Shown here piece after piece: positions 20,928 through 34,200 of a stretch of DNA of 64,000 nucleotides. Source of the DNA: Paraescarpia echinospica. Lineage: Eukaryota; Annelida; Polychaeta; Sabellida; Siboglinidae. Location: positions 79,356,052-79,420,051 of the forward strand of contig CM034531.1 of the NCBI GenBank assembly GCA_020002185.1, written 5' to 3'. Under the pieces are notes generated by a model. The model saw only the letters and a list, made by a program, of their open reading frames with translations. It made no database searches and was not told where the DNA came from. Numbering within the stretch: position 1 is the stretch's first letter; every line of letters starts with the position of its first letter. The position numbers were made by a program, and so were the translations under genes.

Positions 20928-23546
20928 CGTGAACGGCGTATGCGTTTTCGAGCACGGATGCGGAGTGCAGGATGCGGAGAAGTGCCACGCCAAGGGCAAG
21001 GAAGACAGGTTTGTTGTCATCGACTCTTACATATCCATAGGAGCAGGGGGCCTGGGGGGCATGTGCCCCTAAACCTTCTAATTTGGCCGCGAAATATGCT
21101 TGCTCCAGAGTGGCGTGCCCCTTAGACGTTCTGAAATTCTGAACTTCGCCTCAAAACATTTCCAGCAGCAACATCATCCATCCTCGTCTTCCGATCCGAC
21201 AGCGTGACGGCAGAGTGACGACAGCAGAGTCGTGCTGAAACTCCCGCTTAGCCCACCCCATTTGAATTTGCGACGGCAGCCAGTGTTTCTTGCGAAGCTA
21301 AAGAGGGTGCAATTGGAAATCCCCCAGACTACCCTCTCTGGATCTTCCCCCGGTGTGATGCGAGTTATGTGATGCTATTGCTTTGTGAACGGTCATGTAA
21401 TTAATTAAAATTTGATACGCGGCCATGCCGTCACCAATAATACAAGCAAGTCAACATTGCGGGAATGGCCTCGAGGCTTGCGAACACTTCCCTGGCAATA
21501 TTGCCTTTTTCCTTGTGAGGATTGGCGTAAAGAATAAACGCGTCGTCTCGGAATTTATATTCGTTTTGATTAATATAGCCATCCGCTGTTGACGTTTACT
21601 TCATTCCTCATTTTCCTCGGAGAACATGTAGGTTTGGGCACTGAACAATGATTAGGTGAATTAATAGTCTATGAAGAATATATGCCCTCTACTACTATAT
21701 ACCAACCTTTTACATAAAATAAACCACATAAAAAACGTATATATTACAAACAAATACTAACATGTTATTATTGTCACTAGGTACACGGCCAAGATTGCTA
21801 CTGATATCGCGAGGACGTTGAAGAGACTCACCGGATGTGCTCCTCACATCGTCTACAACCAGCTTCATCGCAGCAAGCTGGACGCCAACCGGGAGGTGAA
21901 CGAGGCGACGCTAAATGTAGAGGTATGGACTCAATCAAAATAGTATAATTACTAATAAGTTTGTGCGGTCATCTAATTAAAATTAGACAACACATTAGCA
22001 AAACGAGCTGGAGTATTGTAGTATATCGTGGACAGTAACTGTAAGTTCGAGGCTGCGACCGTATTGCAACACTTAACGTATAACCAGTAATTGTAACATA
22101 TCTTTATAATTCCAGCTAGTTACAAGCGGTGCAATATTGTCCATTAAGCGCAGTGTGTTCTCAGCCGTCGACCATGTTTTGTCCGTGTGATTTTCTACTA
22201 GGATTTACCACGAGTGTGTAGACACGTTCTTAACCGTTAATTACTGTAGAATTACTAATGTTTCCTTGTTTTGTTAAGTTATCAATATTCTTGTATAGTT
22301 ATATCTTACACCGTCTTTAAAACGTAAGCATGCATGTTATGAACTAACACCAACAACTATACGTAGTGCCATTATATACGTATTAACGCGCGCAACTTGT
22401 GGAGAACTTGTGTCCAGCACATTCTTCTGACGTCAGTGCCTATGTTCTTCTTAACTAGCGATACGTAGCGCGAAAATCCTGTAGCTAGAACTTTTTAATA
22501 CCATTGAATATGTGTCGCTGTGTAACCGCTGCTGCTGTGCCGCGTCCTTGTCTTAAAAGTTTGCGTTGTTTCACGGACAGGAGGCAATGTACGCCTACTA
22601 CAAATTTTCCGCCTTTATCAGAGCGGCACAGAGAGAAATCTGTGGCCCCGGCCTCTTGCTTGACCTTCACGCTCAGTCCCACCCGGGCAATCGAACGGAA
22701 CTCGGTTACGGCATACCGACCCTCAACAGCGGCGTCTTCTCGGCCCGTCACTCCAACATCAGAGCCCTAGGTGGACGCGTCTGTGGCAGGAGTAAGTGTA
22801 TAACGTTGTCTTTTAATGATCAATTACTATGGGGGTTTCAACATTCTAGGCATGCATATAATGTTTAGTTTTCGTAGGAGTGCATACTTTCTTATAAACA
22901 CATACGATGACTCAATATTGTGCATGTTTATATATATATATATATATAAATTAATCATAATAATATACGTATGCACATATTATATAGCCCTAGGGCCTAA
23001 TTCAGAGTACACTTTTGTAAATTAAGATGACCATTACACGGATGATGTGAATCAGGAGAGGGCTTCTATTTTAGAATACAGTGTATCTAAATAGTGTTGC
23101 TACGTTGACAATCACTTCTCACATTAAATGTGTGCACACATGAAGCTACACCTTACCCATTGCTCAACACAAACATTTTCGCTGTATAAGCAAGAAGCCC
23201 GTTTACTACTAAGGACTACCATTTACCATTTGTAGACCGAGCATGCTTCGAGAACTTGGTTCGCGGCCAGTGCCCGAACAGTCTCGGCTACTACCTGAAC
23301 GCAGAGTACTACCGCGCTGTGCCATCGCCCGGTATACCGAAACCTGGCGACAATCCTTACTACGCCGACGGCTACAACGTCAAGACCCACGGCTCTCTCA
23401 ACGGCGGTCTGGTCGACTCCATCCTCATAGACATCCCCGCCGAGGTTCGCTCCTCCGCCGGGCAGAGGAGGCGGTACGCCGCAGCCGTCGCTCGCGCTGT
23501 GATGCACTACATCAACGACCACTACAACCGAGGGCGCTCGGGCTAG
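20928..23546 (+). CDS. N-formylglutamate amidohydrolase-like protein 1, 5' end in gap
   Basis: Four exon pieces give one protein by comparison with the complete neighbour at 39064-42303. They are 20928-21008 (3' part of exon 1, frame VNGVCVFEHGC), 21781-21922, 22581-22791 and 23236-23546. All introns are GT-AG with phases 2, 0 and 1, the same as in the neighbour. Exon 2 encodes YTAKIATDIARTLKRLTGC. Exon 3 carries the family's core LLDLHAQSHPGNRTELGYG, whose His residues are expected metal ligands in this zinc-hydrolase fold (family knowledge). Exon 4 ends HYINDHYNRGRSG and stops with TAG. The start codon and signal peptide lie in the gap. The bacterial family hydrolyses N-formylglutamate to formate and glutamate, but the substrate of these animal proteins is not known to me. 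Relative to the neighbour, exon 4 carries one extra codon at its start. Confidence 0.85.
21168..21370 (+). repeat. Dispersed repeat in intron 1 of amidohydrolase 1
   Basis: CTCGTCTTCCGAT and the following ~170 bases align with 46020-46190 (inside the hAT-like element) and in part with 40845-40930 and 44985-45035. It is probably a diverged copy of the same transposon family. No termini were recognised here. Confidence 0.6.
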
Positions 23547-23665
23547 TAGCCACGCCCCCGATGTAGGCACTGAATCAGGCTACATTTCTACGGACGGAAC
23601 ATTCTCCTTAATCATACCTACGCCTACCGTTGTTATAACCGTATAACGCAACACCGGAATAACCC

Positions 23666-23671
23666 AATAAA
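23666..23671 (+). promoter_or_regulatory. Polyadenylation signal of amidohydrolase 1
   Basis: AATAAA lies 120 bases after the stop codon of the gene, at the usual kind of distance and on the same strand. Confidence 0.6.
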
Positions 23672-24099
23672 ATGCAAGAGCGAGGGTGTAAAGTAAACTC
23701 GTTCTTAGTTCGTTGGAAATTACATGTATTTACAGTGTATATTAATTGGTATGGAAGTTGTTGGTATTGTAAATATAATTTTAAGAATTAGACCTACGTA
23801 TGTCCCTGCCACAACGTTATGTTCAGATTTTGCATATTTGTTTTTATTTGGAAAACTGATATTTATTTAGACATCTCTCAAGTTCAGTTGCGGATAGCTC
23901 GTAGTGCTGATATTCAACTAAAATTATATCGTTCGCTTTGCATGACACCTGATGATAATAGTTGATTTCTCCCAAGTGTATTGTTCCGTTTTCTATGACG
24001 TAACAAGTTATAAAAAATAATGGCGGCGCCAGTCCAAGCAACACATACACCACTACGCCACTTGTCCTTTGCGCGTGTTCAACGTTATAAACAGGTGTA
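23672..24099. other. Non-coding stretch, nothing recognised
   Basis: 3' flank of the gene. No exon or transposon was recognised. Confidence 0.5.
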
Positions 24100-24365
24100 T
24101 GCCATTGTACATGAGTGATGCCCGTGTACAAGAATGATGCTAGTGTACGAGAGTGATGCCACTGTGCGAGAGTGATGGCAGTGTACGAGAGTGATGTCAG
24201 TGTACGAAAGCGATGACAGAGTACGTGAGTGTTGTCAGTGTACGAGAGTGGTGCAAGTGTACGAGAGTGATGCCAGTCTACGAGAATGATGCCAGACTAC
24301 GAGAGTGATGCCAGTGTACGAGAGTGGTGTTAGCGTACGAGAGTGACACCAATGTACGAGGGTGT
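24100..24365 (+). repeat. Minisatellite, ~20-bp unit, about 12 copies
   Basis: Units follow GTGTACGAGAGTGATGCCA with scattered substitutions. A short (ACTC)n microsatellite follows at about 24480-24545. Confidence 0.85.
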
Positions 24366-25790
24366 GGTGCGTCGTAGTTTTTACTAGAAGTAAAGAATCT
24401 GACATTTTAAACATGTGACTGTAGCAGTTATAACAAAAACATCGCGAGAAGTGGTGAAATGGTGATCTAAGTAACTCTCTCACTCATCACTCGCTCACTC
24501 ACTCACTCACTCATTCACTCCCTCACTCACTCACTCACTCACTCAACCCTTGACTGCGACGCTCGTTAGGGTGCATGTTTGGATTGATTATCTGCAGCCA
24601 CCGGATTCTACCTCGCGTTGCCAGCAGAAGATGTTTGAGCTGCTACTCAGTGCATTATGTGATGCAGTGCAGTCCCACATTCCTTGGTCTTCCCCTTTTA
24701 TTTCACCTTTCATGGTGTCCTGTAGGATTTCTTTCGCAATTGTGTTGTGACGTGTAGTCTGTCCATAACATTGCAGCTGCCTTTTTTAATATATTTAAGA
24801 CGGGTTTTTAAGTACCAGCCAATTCTTGGATGGTGCTTCCTACAAAATCGTTGGTGCTGTTTTTTCATCTCTAAAGCTTGTAACCCCCCTCGGTTTGTGA
24901 ATACCAAGTAACTACAAATATTCGTGCTAGGTGGCAGCACCTATCTAAGTAAATGCGTAGTACAGTATGTGATAGTTAGTGGAAGTGGGGCATTATGCTG
25001 CGTTTCAATGCGCCCACACTCACCGTGAATACGCGTTCACGACTCCTCACAAGTCGTACTTATTTGGTGAAGTCGAACATGAAAAGCGAGCCCGAGTTGG
25101 TGAATATTATTTCTTATTCCGGCTAGCCTCAACTTGCTGAGGATAGATGCGGTGGACTGGCAGGCGCAGAGGGACCATGTGCTTATATTTACATAGTGCA
25201 ATTTATTTATATTAAAAAAACTACAAATCACGTGTAAATAAACATAATATTTTTCTGAATTGTCCCCTAATAGGCGTCATTGCTAGCTCCGTCCACGAGT
25301 TCGATGCCACCTATCTCAACAAAACGTCACTTTTACTTAAAAAAAGAAGTGATGTTTCTTGATGTTCATATGTCACTACCAGCGTGCTCGTCGACACACG
25401 AAGTGTTGCAAGTAGATACGTTTTCTGTTGTCTGAAGGACTGTGTGATACACATCAGGAGAGACAGCCGAATGTTGTTACTTGGTGGGAATGTAGGAGGA
25501 CAAACAACCACATAGATCAGAGGTGGAGAACTATCATGAACGCAGGAAAGGAGGAAGCCCATAACTGGGATTGGATAACTGTATGAAGAGGGATTTGAGA
25601 AAGTCGGAGAAGATGAAATGTGGAGAGAGCTGCTAATGGAGAGCAGTGCCGGCAACTGGGGAGCTAGACTTCACCCATAAGGGAAGATAGAAGATGGAAC
25701 GGAATACCAGTTAGGTGATTTAAGTGACACATAAGATGTTACAGCCACATCAAAGAGTTGGGGTGTTGGAAACAGGCTACTTTTGCGACT
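24366..25790. other. Non-coding stretch, no gene recognised
   Basis: Apart from the (ACTC)n tract it contains only short open frames. The longest is 114 codons on the minus strand at 25311-25655, Ser-rich at its start and without a known motif. A coding role cannot be excluded but has no support. Confidence 0.4.
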
Positions 25791-26272
<482 letters not shown>

Positions 26273-27038
26273 ATGTCCCACTCTGCGTGACACAATCGTC
26301 AAGTTTTTTTGCAACTGCACGCTGATGAACCAAGTGTACTAATATCACGAGTCAACGTCGCGGCCTGAACGAAGCGATGGCTGTGTCGTTAGATCACGTC
26401 TAGGCCGCCTCATATATCCGAGGCTTCAAAGTAGGAAGAGTTATATCAAGTGGCGTGATGATCAGATTGCAATCTGGTCCTGTGTAACGGAACCGGCACG
26501 CCACACTCGCACACCAAAGTATAAATAGATGCACATATGTACAATACAATAAGTGAAAGATCGCCCGCCTGGTGCACGGAGTAGTTCTACGAAACAGCCG
26601 CCCTTGTTGTGCGGTCAAGGAGCATGGTTGTTATTATAGTCACTCCAGGCTAACGTAATTTTAGTAAGTTAGTGTTTAACCACACAATGGCTACTGGATG
26701 GAACGTCACAACCAGCACCACTCGGCCTTGTAAATCGGTAGTCGTGTTTTATGATCACCCTGGTGGAGCTTTTAGAGCACTTAACCGTGCCAACAAAATA
26801 CATTTTGTGGTGGAATAAAAGTTAGCAAATTGCGGCTAGCTGTAACTGAATAACAAATGACGGCAAACGTTACCAACAATATCATTAGGGAACGGATTTT
26901 GTTTCCTTTCTAAAATGAAGAAGAACCAGCGAAAAATGATGGTGTCTAGTAAACCAATAAAACAAAATCTTTCTTGAAAGACACGTTGATATACTAAGAT
27001 CCTCAATAACTAATTAAGTGGTATCTGGTATAATGAAG
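26273..27038. other. Non-coding stretch, nothing recognised
   Basis: No gene-like frame, splice-bounded exon or repeat with recognisable ends. Confidence 0.5.
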
Positions 27039-27127
<89 letters not shown>

Positions 27128-27330
27128 TGTTTGTGTGTATTTGTGTGTGTGCGTGTGTGCGTGTGTGCGTGTGTGCGTGTGTGCGTGTGTGCGTGTGTGC
27201 GTGTGTGCGTGTGTGCGTGTGTGCGTGTGCGCGTGTGCGCGTGTGCGTGTGTACGTGTGTGAGCGTGTGCATGTGTGCATGCATGCGTGAGTGCGTGCGA
27301 GCATGCGTGCGTATGCACGTGTGTGTAAGC
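27039..27330 (+). repeat. (GT)n microsatellite grading into (GTGTGC)n
   Basis: About 100 bases of nearly pure GT pass into GTGTGC units and then a degenerate GCATGCGTG tail. The tract becomes steadily less pure from left to right. Confidence 0.95.
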
Positions 27331-28246
27331 GTGTCATATTTGTCATGTTACTTGGTCAGGTATTCCCTTCGTCCTGCCCTTTTCAAGTGATCGGGATACA
27401 GCAACCCCGGAACAGCTGGTAATCATCCATGATGTGTATTTTCTGTTGCTCATGCACACGAACAATGTTGTGGCATCATGAGTACAACAGTCGTCTTTGT
27501 TCTCGCCATGCGAGTCGTACTCTGATACATTGGGTGTGCTCTTGCAACAGGTAAGCGGTTCGCGAGCCGTCCAATACACATGTGTTTAATGGACAGTTTA
27601 GAATACTTGTAAAATTCGGTGGTAATGCGCAAATTGTTGTTGGATTGAACTATAATTTGATTATTTACCATTAACATGTGTATTGATTAAACCGTTACTG
27701 AGAAATACCCTACCAACAGCTATGTTTTTAAAAACATTCTCAAAGTGGGTTTAACCAATATACCAATACAGTATTTTATAGATTTACATCCTCGCGCGCC
27801 AGGGGGCTCGTGAAAATGGTCGAATGGGTAATTATATTGCGATTACCGGAAATAGGGCGCGAGTCGGACGAGTGTCTGCACTGTTCTCACGGATGGTACA
27901 GCGAAGTCAATTATGAGTTTGATTCAGCTAACTTCTATACAATGCGTAGGGGATCTGCCGGGGGGGGAGTGTACGTAGTTTCACCCCTGGCTTGCGATGA
28001 AGTAGGTTTACTATCAATAAACTTATAAAGTTCACCTAAAATAAATCATTTTTATTAATTGAAAAACATGGCTCTACCATGTAATGATTCCCATTTTTAA
28101 ATCTATGACTGCCACTTACAAGAAATCATGGCTTTTCAACGAAACATAGCAACACCCTGGAAGTATAAAATACATGTTCATCTAGTTGGGATATTCTACA
28201 CTTATATTTATTCAAACTCTGTCTAATAACATTAGTTAGGTGAAAT
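27331..28246. other. Non-coding stretch with a short repeat match
   Basis: Around 27850-27935 the sequence resembles 44404-44490 (shared word GCGAAGTCAATTA followed by GTTTGA-TCAGCT). This suggests a dispersed repeat. Nothing else was recognised before the 1800-bp array begins. Confidence 0.5.
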
Positions 28247-31200
28247 GTCTTGGGAATAGTGTATAAAAATGTGTTTTAAAATGTTTCCAATAACATCATA
28301 AAGAAATCATAAAACATATAAAACAATTCCAATTATGTTAAATGTTTTAGAGAACTTCTAGTGTTGGTACACCACTGATGATTGTCAAAGCATTGCTATA
28401 AACTGTTATAGATTTTCTTGACGTGCTTTAATTCCATCATACAGCGGCCATTTTACGTATAACCATGGAATTGGAGGACCCAACAGAATAAGGTTCAGTA
28501 TAGTCTACTCAGTAACACACACTGTAAAGGATGGGCAGAATAAATTACACTATCTATGCAACTTAAACAAATTCTTAGTTACGGGCATACTGCTTGCAGG
28601 TCCCTGATCCCTGACTGGCGTCAAGCCCGGCTATCGAAGGATTGTGCGGAATGTTGGCTGGACTGTTGCCAGTCATCAGTTACGCAGTGTTCAGATCAAA
28701 CAGGCAGATAGAGTCAGTCACTGCGACGGTTCTTTTGTGGGGTGGCACGCTTCGCTGGATTCACCGGGTACGGAGACGATATATTCGCCGGATAAGCCAA
28801 CTTCTTACATGCTGCACGTCATGTGTATCCTCAAGACACGAATTCTTTGATCTTCCAAACAAAAATTTAAAGGTAAATAGGTACACGTATGCCTTTCACG
28901 TTATATGCTGTGTACCTGCACCTACTTACCGGGCGTTCCTTCATAATCCTTTGATGTCACTGCTAGTCCCCTCCTGAAATATTAGGGAGCCCCCTAATAT
29001 TTCAGGAGGGGGCTGGAGATATGATTATTCCCTCAATATATTATTGTGCATGTTATTGTGCAATCTGGGGGGCTGAAGATACAATTAACCCCCAATGTTT
29101 GTTGGTGTTATTATACGTTTTATGTCGAGCCTCAAGAGGGTCCAAATCAAAGTTTTCGGACATCCTGGAAAGTTTTTTTAAATTGTGAACGTCGGAGCGA
29201 AAAAATCTCTAACTGACACTCCTGATGGCATTACTATGTTCTCCCAGAGAGCAAAGCAATGTAGCCTAAACAAACAATATCTTAGTAAATGAGAATGTCA
29301 ACGGACTAACAATCAAAACTAAACATGGAAATCATAACTAAACCTACTTGTCGGGAGGACTATAGAAGAGCCAACAGGCACCGTGCCCCAAACCATGATT
29401 CAAGGTATGATTACAAAGTAATGGTCGGCTCGCGAACCGCCTACGTGTCGCAAGAAGTGCACCGTTATACCCCGGTAAGGCCGATTTGATCAGCAGTATA
29501 GATCAGGCGATGTTGGCCAAAATCCGCCGCACCGCGCGCACAAACAACGAATAGATGACGTCACATCAAACACATAGATTTATTAGATCTACCCTGGAGG
29601 AATCACGATTGGAACCGTGGATTTAAACTTTAATCCAAATACATTTTTTGTTCTTCAATAAATGCGGTATGGGAATGTGGAGCAAAAATGCCCGTCCCTT
29701 AACGGGATGACTTGGTAGTTAATAGTTTTACTAAATGTTAGAAAATACACAGCATCGATACACAAAAACACCATAACGCGTTTGCAGATATACTCGTTGT
29801 TTGTTTAAAATTGCAATGGTCGGAGAAACTGTGAAGTTCACGTTCATCGATAGTCGCCCTAGTGTAGACTTGTCAAATAGTATTCGTATTGTTATGCTGT
29901 TGGCATGAGAGTACAATACTATACATAAGCATTATTGTGCCTGCATCTACTCCATGTTTGCCAGGTCTATGACACAGGCGCCGTTTTCCCGATGTTTTTG
30001 CTAGGCGCTCGTCGTTCCTGCGATTGTTAGGTTACGTTTTACGTATGTCTTGGGAATAGTGTTTAAAAATGTGTTTTAAAATGTTTCCAATAACATCATA
30101 AAGAAATCATAAAACATATAAAACAATTCCAATTATGTTAAATGTTTTAGAAAACGTCTAGTGTTGGTACACCACTGATGATTGTCAAAGCATTGCTATA
30201 AACTGTTATAGATTTTCTTGACGTGCTTTAATTCCATCATACAGCGGCCATTTTACGTATAACCATGGAATTGGAGGACCCAACAGAATAGGGTTCAGTA
30301 TAGTCTACTCAGTAACACACACTGTAAAGGATGGGCAGAATAAATTACACTATCTATGCAACTTAAACAAATTCTTAGTTACGGGCATACTGCTTGCAGG
30401 TCCCTGATCCCTGACTGGCGTCAAGCCCGGCTATCGAAGGATTGTGCGGAATGTTGGCTGGACTGTTGCCAGTCATCAGTTACGCAGTGTTCAGATCAAA
30501 CAGGCAGATAGAGTCAGTCACTGGGACGGTTCTTTTGTGGGGTGGCACGCTTCGCTGGATTCACCGGGTACGGAGACGATATATTCGCCGGATAAGCCAA
30601 CTTCTTACATGCTGCACGCCATGTGTATCCTCAAGACACGAATTCTTTGATCTTCCAAACAAAAATTTAAAGGTAAATAGGTACACGTATGCCTTTCACG
30701 TGATATGCTGTGTACCTGCACCTACTTACCGGGCGTTCCTTCATAATCCTTTGATGTCACTGCTAGTCCCCTCCTCAAATATTAGGGAGCCCCCTAATAT
30801 TTCAGGAGGGGGATGGAGATATGATTATCCCCTCAATATATTATTGTGCATGTTATTGTGCAATCTGGGGGGCTGAAGATACAATTAACCCCCAATGTTT
30901 GTTGGTGTTATTATACGTTTTATGTCGAGCCTCAAGAGGGTCCAAATCAAAGTTTTCGGACATCCTGGAAAGTTTTTTAAAATTGTGAACGTCGGAGCGA
31001 AAAAATCTCTAACTGACACTCCTGATGGCATTACTATGTTCTCCCAGACAGCAAAGCAATGTAGCCTAAACAAACAATATCTTAGTAAATGAGAATGTCA
31101 ACGGACTAACAATCAAAACTAAACATGGAAATCATAACTAAACCTACTTGTCGGGAGGACTATAGAAGAGCCAACAGGCACCGTGCCCCAAACCATGATT

Positions 31201-34200
31201 CAAGGTATGATTACAAAGTAATGGTCGGCTCGCGAACCGCCTACGTGTCGCAAGAAGTGCACCGTTATACCCCGGTAAGGCCGATTTGATCAGCAGTATA
31301 GATCAGGCGATGTTGGCCAAAATCCGCCGCACCGCGCGCACAAACAACGAATAGATGACGTCACATCAAACACATAGATTTATTAGATCTACCCTGGAGG
31401 AATCACGATTGGAAACGTGGATTTAAACTTTGATCCAAATACATTTTTTGTTCTTCAATAAATGCGGTATGGGAATGTGGAGCAAAAATGCCCGTCCCTT
31501 AACGGGATGACTTGGTAGTTAATAGTTTTACTAAATGTTAGAAAATACACAGCATCGATACACAAAAACACCATAACGCGTTTGCAGATATACTCGTTGT
31601 TTGTTTAAAATTGCAATGGTCGGAGAAACTGTGAAGTTCACGTTCATCGATAGTCGCCCTAGTGTAGACTTGTCAAATAGTATTCGTATTGTTATGCTGT
31701 TGGCATGAGAGTACAATACTATACATAAGCATTATTGTGCCTGCATCTACTCCATGTTTGCCAGGTCTATGACACAGGCGCCGTTTTCCCGATGTTTTTG
31801 CTAGGCGCTCGTCGTTCCTGCGATTGTTAGGTTACGTTTTACGTATGTCTTGGGAATAGTGTTTAAAAATGTGTTTTAAAATGTTTCCAATAACATCATA
31901 AAGAAATCATAAAACATATAAAACAATTCCAATTATGTTAAATGTTTTAGAAAACGTCTAGTGTTGGTACACCACTGATGATTGTCAAAGCATTGCTATA
32001 AACTGTTATAGATTTTCTTGACGTGCTTTAATTCCATCATACAGCGGCCATTTTACGTATAACCATGGAATTGGAGGACCCAACAGAATAGGGTTCAGTA
32101 TAGTCTACTCAGTAACACACACTGTAAAGGATGGGCAGAATAAATTACACTATCTATGCAACTTAAACAAATTCTTAGTTACGGGCATACTGCTTGCAGG
32201 TCCCTGATCCCTGACTGGCGTCAAGCCCGGCTATCGAAGGATTGTGCGGAATGTTGGCTGGACTGTTGCCAGTCATCAGTTACGCAGTGTTCAGATCAAA
32301 CAGGCAGATAGAGTCAGTCACTGGGACGGTTCTTTTGTGGGGTGGCACGCTTCGCTGGATTCACCGGGTACGGAGACGATATATTCGCCGGATAAGCCAA
32401 CTTCTTACATGCTGCACGCCATGTGTATCCTCAAGACACGAATTCTTTGATATTCCAAACAAAAATTTAAAGGTAAATAGGTACACGTATGCCTTTCACG
32501 TGATATGCTGTGTACCTGCACCTACTTACCGGGCGTTCCTTCATAATCCTTTGATGTCACTGCTAGTCCCCTCCTCAAATATTAGGGAGCCCCCTAATAT
32601 TTCAGGAGGGGGATGGAGATATGATTATCCCCTCAATATATTATTGTGCATGTTATTGTGCAATCTGGGGGGCTGAAGATACAATTAACCCCCAATGTTT
32701 GTTGGTGTTATTATACGTTTTATGTCGAGCCTCAAGAGGGTCCAAATCAAAGTTTTCGGACATCCTGGAAAGTTTTTTAAAATTGTGAACGTCGGAGCGA
32801 AAAAATCTCTAACTGACACTCCTGATGGCATTACTATGTTCTCCCAGAGAGCAAAGCAATGTAGCCTAAACAAACAATATCTTAGTAAATGAGTATGTCA
32901 ACGGACTAACAATCAAAACTAAACATGGAAATCATAACTAAACCTACTTGTCGGGAGGACTATAGAAGAGCCAACAGGCACCGTGCCCCAAACCATGATT
33001 CAAGGTATGATTACAAAGTAATGGTCGGCTAGCGAACCGCCTACGTGTCGCAAGAAGCGCACCGTTATACCCCGGTAAGGCCGATTTGATCAGCAGTATA
33101 GATCAGGCGATGTTGGCCAAAATCCGCCGCACCGCGCGCACAAACAACGAATAGATGACGTCACATCAAACACATAGATTTATTAGATCTACCCTGGAGG
33201 AATCACGATTGGAACCGTGGATTTAAACTTTAATCCAAATACATTTTTTGTTCTTCAATAAATGCGGTATGGGAATGTGGAGCAAAAATGCCCGTCCCTT
33301 AACGGGATGACTTGGTAGTTAATAGTTTTACTAAATGTTAGAAAATACACAGCATCGATACACAAAAACACCATAACGCGTTTGCAGATATACTCGTTGT
33401 TTGTTTAAAATTGCAATGGTCGGAGAAACTGTGAAGTTCACGTTCATCGATAGTCGCCCTAGTGTAGACTTGTCAAATAGTATTCGTATTGTTATGCTGT
33501 TGGCATGAGAGTACAATACTATACATAAGCATTATTGTGCCTGCATCTACTCCATGTTTGCCAGGTCTATGACACAGGCGCCGTTTTCCCGATGTTTTTG
33601 CTAGGCGCTCGTCGTTCCTGCGATTGTTAGGTTACGTTTTACGTATGTCTTGGGAATAGTGTTTAAAAATGTGTTTTAAAATGTTTCCAATAACATCATA
33701 AAGAAATCATAAAACATATAAAACAATTCCAATTATGTTAAATGTTTTAGAGAACTTCTAGTGTTGGTACACCACTGATGATTGTCAAAGCATTGCTATA
33801 AACTGTTATAGATTTTCTTGACGTGCTTTAATTCCATCATACAGCGGCCATTTTACGTATAACCATGGAAATGGAGGACCCAACAGAATAAGGTTCAGTA
33901 TAGTCTACTCAGTAACACACACTGTAAAGGATGGGCAGAATAAATTACACTATCTATGCAACTTAAACAAATTCTTAGTTACGGGCATACTGCTTGCAGG
34001 TCCCTGATCCCTGACTGGCGTCAAGCCCGGCTATCGAAGGATTGTGCGGAATGTTGGCTGGACTGTTGCCAGTCATCAGTTACGCAGTGTTCAGATCAAA
34101 CAGGCAGATAGAGTCAGTCACTGGGACGGTTCTTTTGTGGGGTGGCACGCTTCGCTGGATTCACCGGGTACGGAGACGATATATTCGCCGGATAAGCCAA

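Noticed and set aside
19845..21020. Long minus-strand open frames of 355-391 codons
   Set aside because: They are open only because they cross 1000 N; the real sequence at the edges has no coding signal on that strand.
27003..27390. Cys-Val and His-Thr repeat frames over the (GT)n tract
   Set aside because: Microsatellite translation with no flanking coding sequence.
29416..29480. tRNA or 5S rRNA inside the 1800-bp unit
   Set aside because: GC-rich words there do not form A and B boxes at the right spacing, and no 5S consensus was recognisable.
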